Source: an uncultured Verrucomicrobiota bacterium
Lineage (GTDB): Bacteria; Verrucomicrobiota; Verrucomicrobiia; Chthoniobacterales; SZAS-18
Direction of reading: 5' to 3'
DNA: 6,465 nt
NCBI GenBank assembly: GCA_937873255.1
Contig: CALMVM010000323.1
Span: 1 to 6,465, forward strand
Below the pieces are notes generated by a model. The model was not told the DNA's origin and did no database searches. It saw only the letters and a list, made by a program, of their open reading frames with translations. The translations under genes were made by a program, and so were the position numbers. Positions 1-4,850 of this stretch are shown here, one piece after another. Numbering within the stretch: position 1 is the first letter of the stretch; each line of letters starts with the position of its first letter.

Positions 1-15
1 GTGACAAACAAAATT

Positions 16-35
16 GCACACGGCTGCCCGTGTGC
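16..35. repeat. Perfect 8-bp inverted repeat in the mqnE leader
   Basis: The arms GCACACGG (16-23) and CCGTGTGC (28-35) are exact reverse complements around a CTGC loop. On the + strand no T-run follows. Read on the minus strand, the hairpin is followed by an AT-rich stretch (AATTTTGTTTGT), so it looks more like a terminator for a leftward transcript than for a + transcript. It could instead be a protein-binding site or part of the folded mqnE 5' leader. Its function is not determined by the sequence. Confidence 0.5.
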
Positions 36-43
36 GACGTTGA

Positions 44-65
44 CCTTGTGAAAAATTTCACAAGG
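44..65 (+). promoter_or_regulatory. Perfect 10-bp palindrome overlapping the mqnE Shine-Dalgarno; CRP/FNR-like core
   Basis: The arms CCTTGTGAAA (44-53) and TTTCACAAGG (56-65) are exact reverse complements separated by AA. The core at 47-62 has the form TGTGA-N6-TCACA, which is the classical CRP-type half-site arrangement. The right arm ends in AAGG, the first four bases of the AAGGAGG ribosome binding site. In RNA, at least nine pairs could form with a four-base loop, placing CCUU (44-47) opposite those bases. It can be read as a DNA operator or as a translation-controlling hairpin. The palindrome is certain; either role is inference. Confidence 0.55.
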
Positions 66-68
66 AGG
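62..68 (+). promoter_or_regulatory. Shine-Dalgarno site of mqnE
   Basis: AAGGAGG lies five bases upstream of the GTG at 74. It is the strongest ribosome binding site in the window and fixes the GTG as the mqnE start. Its first half lies in the right arm of the 44-65 palindrome, so access may depend on RNA folding. Confidence 0.8.
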
Positions 69-73
69 CCGGC

Positions 74-1234
74 GTGATCGCCGCCCTGCTGCCGCGCGAG
101 TTGCGGCCGATTTTCGAGAAGGTCCAGGCCGCCGAGCGCATTTCCGACGACGACGCGCTCGCCCTTTACGCGAGCCACGACCTCAACGCCCTCGGGGCGA
201 TTGCCGACATCGTGCGCGAGCGCAAGAACGGCAACGTCGCCACCTACCTGCTCAACCGCTACATCAACTACTCGAACGTCTGCATCCTGGCGTGCCAGTT
301 TTGCGCGTTCGCGGCCCGCAAGCGCGACGCCCACGCGTTTGAAAAGGCAATCCCCGAGATCGTCGAGACGGTGCGCGGCGCGCTGGGGCAGGGGATCACC
401 GAGATCCACATGGTCGGCGGATTGCACCCGTCGCTGAAACCGGAGTGGTATCTCGAACTGTTGCGCAGCCTCAAGACTCTCGACCCGACCCTGCACCTGA
501 AGTGTTTTACGGCCATCGAAATCCGGCACTTGGCGGAGCGCATCTTCAAGCTCTCCATCACGGAAACGCTCGCCACGTTGCGCGACGCCGGGCTGGGTTC
601 GCTGACGGGCGGCGGCGCGGAAATTTTTGATCCCGCCGTGCGCGACCGTATCTGCCGGGGTAAGGAAAGCGCGGAGGAATACCTGGACGTTCACCGCACC
701 TGGCACCGGATGGGCGGGCGGAGCACCACCACGATGTTATTTGGTCACATCGAGACGATGGCGCAGCGGGTCGATCACCTGCGGCGGCTGCGCGAGTTGC
801 AGGACGAGACGGGCGGGTTCACGGGCTTCATCCCTTTTGCGTTCGTGCCGGAGGGGACGACGCGCGAGTTGCGCGACCTGTGGGCAACGACGGGTTTCGA
901 CGAGTTGAGGAATCTCGCCGTCAGCCGCATCTACCTCGATAACTTCGACCACATCACGGCCTATTGGGTGGCGATGGGGCTGCCGCTCGCGCAGGTGGCG
1001 CTCGGCTACGGCGTGGACGACCTCCACGGCACGATCATGGAAGAAAAGATTTTCCACATGGCCGGTTGCAAGACCCCGCAGGGCCAGACGGTCGCCGCGT
1101 TGGAAAACGCCATCCGTGAGGCCGGCCGCGAGCCGATGCAGCGCGATTCGCACTACAACCGCATCGCCTCGACCAGCCGCCAGCCCGCCCTACCGGCATT
1201 GCCCACGGCCGCGCCGGTGTTGGCGGGCGTATAA
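74..1234 (+). CDS. mqnE: Aminofutalosine synthase MqnE (radical SAM)
   Basis: This is a 386-residue cytoplasmic radical SAM enzyme of the futalosine menaquinone pathway. The family joins the adenosyl radical from SAM to 3-[(1-carboxyvinyl)oxy]benzoate, giving 6-amino-6-deoxyfutalosine. The 4Fe-4S ligands are C70, C74 and C77 (CX3CX2C). Family landmarks follow in order: MVGGLHPS at 113-120, TGGGAEIFDP at 178-187, FGHIET at 223-228, LQDETGGFTGFIPFAF at 242-257 and a late HMAG at 328-331. The IFDP wording after GGGAE and the non-FYR context after the cysteines favour MqnE over the related MqnC. The GTG start has a strong ribosome binding site. The last 20 or so residues are an Ala/Pro-rich tail beyond the conserved domain. 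The gene leads a close array with an exported protein (6-nt gap) and mqnA, whose product makes the MqnE substrate. Confidence 0.93.
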   Translation: MIAALLPRELRPIFEKVQAAERISDDDALALYASHDLNALGAIADIVRERKNGNVATYLLNRYINYSNVCILACQFCAFAARKRDAHAFEKAIPEIVETVRGALGQGITEIHMVGGLHPSLKPEWYLELLRSLKTLDPTLHLKCFTAIEIRHLAERIFKLSITETLATLRDAGLGSLTGGGAEIFDPAVRDRICRGKESAEEYLDVHRTWHRMGGRSTTTMLFGHIETMAQRVDHLRRLRELQDETGGFTGFIPFAFVPEGTTRELRDLWATTGFDELRNLAVSRIYLDNFDHITAYWVAMGLPLAQVALGYGVDDLHGTIMEEKIFHMAGCKTPQGQTVAALENAIREAGREPMQRDSHYNRIASTSRQPALPALPTAAPVLAGV

Positions 1235-1240
1235 CGCTGC

Positions 1241-1846
1241 ATGAAGAAGTCCATCGTTTCCATCGGGTTAAGCGCGCTGCTGTTTGCCACTGCGTCCCTG
1301 CGCGCCGACGACAACAAGACCATCAAGGCCGGCGTCGGCATCGGTCCGTTCCGACTCAAGGCCGATGTCTCCGAGGCCGAAAAACTCCTTGGCGATTCGC
1401 CCGATCTGATGCTTCATGGCCGGGGGGCGCGGGTCTCGTTCGTCAAGTCGCCCGACGGCAAGGAGGAAGAAATCGTCGTGTTGATCCGAAGGGCCGAGAA
1501 CGGCCAGGATTATTACGTCAACGAGGTGGCCGTGAACTCCCCCGATTACCACACGCCGGAGGGGAACTCCACCAAGAGCGATCTCGCGGCGATCTGGCGG
1601 GAGTTTCCCGACCTGGAAAAATACGAGGTGGGCGAAGCCTTCGACGGGACGACGGTGGTGTCGTATCGCTCCAAGGACTCCGGCGTCAGCGTCCTCGTCG
1701 AGCGTCCTCCGGGCACGCCGATCTCCGATAAGCCCGAACCGGGCGTGCCGTCCGGGAAGTGCCGGGCATTCATCGTTCAGATCGTCGGCACGCCCACTTA
1801 TTACATTGAACTCGGTCGCCGTCCGAAAAAGACCGATGCCGACTAG
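1241..1846 (+). CDS. Exported hypothetical protein between mqnE and mqnA
   Basis: I do not recognise this 201-residue protein. It begins with a clear Sec signal peptide: KK at 2-3, a hydrophobic stretch at about 5-19, and likely cleavage after LRA at residue 22. The mature protein is predicted to be periplasmic or outer-surface. It starts with an IGPFRLKADVSEAEKLLG segment (35-51), a pattern seen in small secreted domains with a 'G-x-G-x-F-x-L-x-x-x-x-x-E' repeat. A related segment at about 107-125 (EGNSTKSDLAAIWREFPDLE) suggests two similar half-domains. There is one cysteine (C174) and a Pro-rich stretch at 156-170. The start lies 6 nt after the mqnE stop with no convincing Shine-Dalgarno, so translational coupling is likely. 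It sits 17 nt before mqnA. A menaquinone-related role is suggested only by position. Confidence 0.8.
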   Translation: MKKSIVSIGLSALLFATASLRADDNKTIKAGVGIGPFRLKADVSEAEKLLGDSPDLMLHGRGARVSFVKSPDGKEEEIVVLIRRAENGQDYYVNEVAVNSPDYHTPEGNSTKSDLAAIWREFPDLEKYEVGEAFDGTTVVSYRSKDSGVSVLVERPPGTPISDKPEPGVPSGKCRAFIVQIVGTPTYYIELGRRPKKTDAD

Positions 1847-1863
1847 AATCTCCTGGATCGGTG

Positions 1864-2673
1864 ATGACGGTCCTCCCCATGCGCCCGCCCGGTGAAACGC
1901 GCATCGGCTGCGTGCGTTATCTCAACTCCAAGCCGCTCATCCACGGGCACGGCGCGGAAGTGTCCTTCGAGACCCCCGCCAGCCTTGCTGATGGCCTGCG
2001 CGAGGGACGGCTCGACGTGGCGCTCTCGCCGATCTTCGAGCTGATCGCGCACCCCGGCTACCTCGTGGTCGACGACGTGGCGATTGCCTGCGACGGGCCG
2101 GTGTTCAGTGTGTTCATCGCGCACCGGGGACCGCTCGCCGGGTTGCGAACGCTCTACCTCGACCACGATTCGCGCACGTCGTACAACCTCCAGCGCGTCC
2201 TGCTGGCGGAATTTCATGGTCTGACGCCCCGTTGCGAGCCTTTTCCCGGCGGGAGGCCCCCCGCCGCGCTGCGCGAGAACGAGGGCGCGCTCATCATCGG
2301 CGACCCGGCCATCGAGTACCGTCTCCGGCATGGCGAGCGATACCGTTATTTCGATCTGGGCGAGGCGTGGAAACAGGCGACGGGTCAGCCGTTCGTCTTC
2401 GCGGCGTGGCTCGTGCGGCCGGAAACGTCGCAGTCGGAGGCATTGGCCGACCGGTTGCGCGCGTGGCGCGAGGCGGGGCAAGCGCGCGTCGAGGAAATCG
2501 TGGCGGCGGAGACCCGCTACCCGCGCGAATTGAGCCGGTGCTACCTGACGGAATGCATCCGGTTCCGGCTCGGCGCGGCGGAAAAACGAGCGATCCGCGA
2601 GTTCGCGCGCCTGTTGCACAAATACGGCGTCGTGTCAGATCGGGAGGGATTCCGGGAACCACGCTGGATTTAG
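1864..2673 (+). CDS. mqnA: Chorismate dehydratase MqnA
   Basis: MqnA catalyses the first committed step of the futalosine menaquinone pathway: dehydration of chorismate to 3-[(1-carboxyvinyl)oxy]benzoate, the substrate of MqnE. The fold is that of periplasmic binding proteins, but it acts in the cytoplasm and no signal peptide is present. Visible signatures, numbered from the ATG at 1864, are IGCVRYLNSKPL near residue 14, LDVALSPIFELI near 50, DGPVFSVFIAH near 77, LDHDSRTSYNLQRVLL near 99 and ALIIGDPAIEYR near 142. The start is uncertain. GTG 1861, ATG 1864 and ATG 1879 are in frame, and I chose 1864 because a weak GGA at 1855-1857 is correctly spaced. The 1879 start would still keep the whole conserved domain. 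It is co-directional with mqnE and the exported gene, so a shared transcript is likely. Confidence 0.9.
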   Translation: MTVLPMRPPGETRIGCVRYLNSKPLIHGHGAEVSFETPASLADGLREGRLDVALSPIFELIAHPGYLVVDDVAIACDGPVFSVFIAHRGPLAGLRTLYLDHDSRTSYNLQRVLLAEFHGLTPRCEPFPGGRPPAALRENEGALIIGDPAIEYRLRHGERYRYFDLGEAWKQATGQPFVFAAWLVRPETSQSEALADRLRAWREAGQARVEEIVAAETRYPRELSRCYLTECIRFRLGAAEKRAIREFARLLHKYGVVSDREGFREPRWI

Positions 2674-2762
2674 CGAATCGTTGCATTTTACTCTGTTGCC
2701 CGGCTCGAATCCGGGCATAAACTGGCTCCGGCCCGATCTTTATTCCCCCTTTTGGGAAAGCC
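2674..2762 (+). promoter_or_regulatory. Intergenic region before hldD with hairpin and weak promoter candidate
   Basis: This 89-base gap holds a perfect 6-bp stem (GCCCGG at 2698-2703, CCGGGC at 2711-2716) around a CTCGAAT loop. No T-run follows, so it is a poor intrinsic terminator for the mqn genes. A weak sigma70-like candidate is TTGCCC (2696-2701), 16 bp, TAAACT (2718-2723), and it overlaps the hairpin. GGGA at 2754-2757 is the only plausible ribosome binding site for hldD. The promoter call is tentative. Confidence 0.3.
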
Positions 2763-3824
2763 ATGAACGTCTTCGATTTCACCCAGAGCAGAATCCTCGT
2801 CACCGGCGGGGCCGGCTTCATCGGCAGCGCGCTGGTCTGGGACCTCAACCAGCGCGGCGTGGACGACATCATCGTCGCCGATTTCCTCGGCCAGGACGAG
2901 AAATGGAAAAACCTCGTGCCGTTGCGCTTCAACGATTACCTGGAAGGCGACGACCTCATCCGGCGCATCGAAGCGGGCGACCCGGCGTTCAACGACATCG
3001 AACTGGTCTTCCACCTCGGCGCGTGTTCGGCGACGACCGAGCGCGACGCGGCGTACCTGATCCGCAATAATTTCGAGTACACCAAGACCCTCGCCAAATG
3101 GGCGCTGGCGCACGACGCGCGTTTTGTCTATGCGTCGTCGGCGGCGACGTACGGCGATGGCGCGGCGGGCATGAGCGACCTGGAGATCGACCTGGGGGCG
3201 TTCCGGCCGCTGAACATGTACGGCTACTCGAAGCACCTCTTCGACGTGTACGCCGCACGGCACGGGTTCCTCGACGGCATCGTGGGGCTGAAGTATTTCA
3301 ACGTCTACGGCCCCAACGAGGACCACAAAGGCGAGATGCGCTCGCTCGTCCACAAGGCGTACCGGCAGATCGTGGACACGGGCAGCGTGCGGCTTTTCAA
3401 GAGCCACCGGCCCGACTACCGCGACGGCGAGCAGATGCGCGATTTCCTGTACGTGAAGGACGCCGTGGGCCTGACCCTCGAACTCGCTGAAACCCCGACG
3501 GCGGGCGGACTCTTCAACGTCGGCTCCGGCCGGGCGCACACGTGGATCGAACTGGCCACGGCGATCTTCGAGGCGCTCGACCGGCCGCCGAAGATCGAGT
3601 TCATCGAGATGCCCGAGGCCCTGCGCGGCAAATACCAATACTTCACCCGGGCCGACCTGACCAAGCTGCGCGGCTATTGCAAGAACGTGGAACTCACCCC
3701 GCTCAAGGACGCCGTGGCCGACTACGTGCGCAATTACCTCGTACCTGGCCGGCACCTGGGCGACGAGGTCGCCGAGCCGACGCCGGAACCGGCGGTCGCC
3801 GCCGCGTCGGCGGGGGGGATTTGA
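2763..3824 (+). CDS. hldD: ADP-L-glycero-D-manno-heptose-6-epimerase HldD
   Basis: HldD converts ADP-D-glycero-beta-D-manno-heptose to ADP-L-glycero-beta-D-manno-heptose, the last step in making the activated heptose for the LPS inner core. It is a cytoplasmic NADP-dependent short-chain dehydrogenase/reductase. The 353-residue protein shows the Rossmann nucleotide-binding loop TGGAGFIG at 14-21, HLGACSATTE at 84-93, YASSAATYG at 123-131 and the catalytic YxxxK as Y153 and K157 in YGYSK. The family-typical YFNVYGPNEDHKG at 178-190 follows; K189 aligns with the catalytic Lys178 of the E. coli enzyme. Later come RDFLYVKD (226-233), FNVGSGRA (251-258) and KYQYFTRADLTKLRG (290-304). E. coli HldD is about 310 residues; the excess here is a short N-terminal lead and a Pro/Ala/Glu-rich tail after about 328. 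It converges on the sdpI-like gene with a 16-base gap. Confidence 0.93.
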   Translation: MNVFDFTQSRILVTGGAGFIGSALVWDLNQRGVDDIIVADFLGQDEKWKNLVPLRFNDYLEGDDLIRRIEAGDPAFNDIELVFHLGACSATTERDAAYLIRNNFEYTKTLAKWALAHDARFVYASSAATYGDGAAGMSDLEIDLGAFRPLNMYGYSKHLFDVYAARHGFLDGIVGLKYFNVYGPNEDHKGEMRSLVHKAYRQIVDTGSVRLFKSHRPDYRDGEQMRDFLYVKDAVGLTLELAETPTAGGLFNVGSGRAHTWIELATAIFEALDRPPKIEFIEMPEALRGKYQYFTRADLTKLRGYCKNVELTPLKDAVADYVRNYLVPGRHLGDEVAEPTPEPAVAAASAGGI

Positions 3825-3840
3825 CGGGCGCGGCAACCGG

Positions 3841-4524
3841 TCATTTCGCCGTGGCGGTGTGCGTGTGGTAGAACCACGCCGAATACCCCACGCTCCACAG
3901 GATCAGCACGATAGAAAATCCGATGAGCAGTCCGAACTGCACGGTGGCCGGCACGAAGAACCCGACCGCCAGGAGCGTCAGCGATCCGAACACCATTAAC
4001 CGGCTGCCCACCCGGTGCGTGGCGCGCCAGGTCTCCGGGTCTTCGAGCGTCCAGGGAGTGCGGATGCCCATGAGGTAGTGGGGTTTCAGGCGGCCCAGGA
4101 AAGTGCCGACGACGGCAAGCAAAAGGAATGTGCCGGCGAAGCACACCCGGCCGACATCGAAATGCCACCCGGCCGCCGAGGCGATGATCATCAAGGAAAT
4201 CGCCGCGAGCAACGCGCTGAGGCCGAGGCGGAATGCCCGCCACGCGCGGCGCTGACCCAGTGACATATTCCCGTCGGATCGGCGCAGGCGCGGGTCGATG
4301 CGCGGGATGAAAGCGATGAGCACGCACAGGAAAATGCTGAGCACGGGCGTCAGGAGCAAGCCCGGCGCTTTGGGCATCCAGCCGTTGGGCTGGTTGTGAA
4401 TGTCCCAGTGGGAGACAACGCGGTCCGGCAGTTTATTCCACCACAGGGCGGCCACCGCGAACGGCAACACGAGCAGGACGAACTGGAGCCATTCGCGGCG
4501 AAGCAGGCGCGGGATGTTTTTCAT
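3841..4524 (-). CDS. SdpI/DUF1648-family integral membrane protein
   Basis: This 227-residue membrane protein is related to SdpI, the Bacillus immunity protein and signal transducer for the SdpC toxin. About six hydrophobic helices are visible, near residues 12-29, 55-73, 98-118, 126-144, 173-191 and 195-215. After the first helix comes the DUF1648 signature LPDRVVSHWDIHNQPNGW (32-49). Between the fourth and fifth lies the SdpI-family loop with GIRTPWTLEDPETW (153-166) followed by THR (169-171). Together these define the family well. It lies directly behind an ArsR-type repressor, as in sdpR-sdpI. The ATG at 4524 lies inside the repressor reading frame and has no Shine-Dalgarno, so translation probably depends on coupling. 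No SdpC-like toxin gene is in the window. Many homologues lie outside sdp operons, so the ligand here is unknown. Stop is at 3841-3843. Confidence 0.87.
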   Translation of the reverse strand: MKNIPRLLRREWLQFVLLVLPFAVAALWWNKLPDRVVSHWDIHNQPNGWMPKAPGLLLTPVLSIFLCVLIAFIPRIDPRLRRSDGNMSLGQRRAWRAFRLGLSALLAAISLMIIASAAGWHFDVGRVCFAGTFLLLAVVGTFLGRLKPHYLMGIRTPWTLEDPETWRATHRVGSRLMVFGSLTLLAVGFFVPATVQFGLLIGFSIVLILWSVGYSAWFYHTHTATAK

Positions 4525-4810
4525 GGGAGTGGTCGAGCGGCGGGGTGATTTGGCCGCGCTTGAGCAGGGTCAGGAACCACGAGAGGCATTCGTCGAGCAC
4601 GGTGGCTTCCAGCCGGTAGACGACCGACTGGCCCATCTTGCGCGACGAAACGAGCCCTGCGCGCCGCAAGAGCCCCAGGTGATGGGACACCGTCGGCTTG
4701 CCCAACGCGAACGCCGCAGCGATCTCGCCCGCCGCCAGATCGCGCTGGCCGAGCAGGTCGAGGATGCGCCGCCGCGTCGGATCGTCGAGTGCGCGGAAGA
4801 GGTGATTCAT
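4433..4810 (-). CDS. ArsR-family autorepressor, SdpR-like
   Basis: This is a small winged-helix repressor of 125 residues. It opens with FRALDDPTRRRILDLL (5-20), the typical first helix of the family. The helix-turn-helix covers about 26-50, with recognition helix KPTVSHHLGLLRR (38-50), followed by the wing GQSVVYRLE (60-68). The segment TVLDECLSWFLTLLKRG (70-86) closely parallels the end of Bacillus SdpR as I recall it. The metal-binding ELCVC motif of ArsR is absent, so this is probably not a metal sensor. SdpR is about 90 residues; here about 38 extra residues, rich in Pro, Arg and His, run 92 bases into sdpI in another frame, which looks non-native. In Bacillus, SdpR represses its own operon until SdpI sequesters it at the membrane. 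The promoter and palindrome at 4817-4850 fit the same logic. Start ATG at 4810 has no Shine-Dalgarno. Confidence 0.88.
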   Translation of the reverse strand: MNHLFRALDDPTRRRILDLLGQRDLAAGEIAAAFALGKPTVSHHLGLLRRAGLVSSRKMGQSVVYRLEATVLDECLSWFLTLLKRGQITPPLDHSHEKHPAPASPRMAPVRPARVAVRGGRPVVE

Positions 4811-4816
4811 GGTGTG

Positions 4817-4842
4817 TTTCGATTATTCGATAATCATCGAAA
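4817..4842. promoter_or_regulatory. Nested perfect palindrome, probable operator of the SdpR-like repressor
   Basis: The outer arms TTTCGAT (4817-4823) and ATCGAAA (4836-4842) are exact reverse complements. Inside them a second exact pair, GATTAT (4821-4826) and ATAATC (4830-4835), flanks TCG. The AT-rich dyad lies across the -10 and spacer of the repressor's own promoter, the expected position for an ArsR-family autoregulatory site. A + strand -10-like GATAAT (4829-4834) falls in the same dyad, so the divergent ankyrin gene could share the control. The symmetry is seen directly; the bound protein is inferred. Confidence 0.7.
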
Positions 4843-4850
4843 TATGTCAA
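4822..4850 (-). promoter_or_regulatory. Strong sigma70-type promoter of the sdpR-sdpI-like operon
   Basis: Read on the minus strand, a perfect -35 TTGACA (4850-4845) is followed by a 17-base spacer and a -10 AATAAT (4827-4822), five of six matches to TATAAT. Transcription would begin around 4815, leaving only about five bases before the ATG at 4810. This predicts a nearly leaderless mRNA, consistent with the absence of a ribosome binding site. The operator palindrome covers the -10 and most of the spacer. Confidence 0.8.

Noticed and set aside
40..68. TTGACC at 40-45 as a -35 box for mqnE
   Set aside because: At 17-bp spacing the -10 would fall on the Shine-Dalgarno itself (AGGAGG), so it cannot serve this gene. 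The real promoter is probably upstream of the window.
1843..2619. 258-residue minus-strand open frame opposite mqnA
   Set aside because: No conserved motif, Arg/Pro-rich composition, and full overlap with the clear MqnA coding sequence.
2698..2722. Possible tRNA 3' end (T-arm-like hairpin)
   Set aside because: No complementary acceptor strand, D-arm or anticodon arm is present upstream, and no CCA follows. Kept only as a hairpin and a low-interest finding.
3799..3818. CCGCCG/CGGCGG hairpin at the end of hldD as a terminator
   Set aside because: It lies inside the coding sequence in simple GC-rich repeats and has no U-run on either strand.
2688..3836. 382-residue minus-strand open frame opposite hldD
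   Set aside because: It is rich in Arg/Val/Glu, has no family signature, and exactly shadows hldD, whose motifs are complete. It is typical of antisense frames in GC-rich codon usage.
4400..4843. N-terminal 148 residues of a 570-residue + strand open frame that ends at 6112
   Set aside because: This stretch is antisense to the well-supported sdpR and sdpI homologues, shows no recognisable domain, and precedes an obvious signal-peptide core. It is a GC-driven shadow; the real gene starts near 4844-4899.
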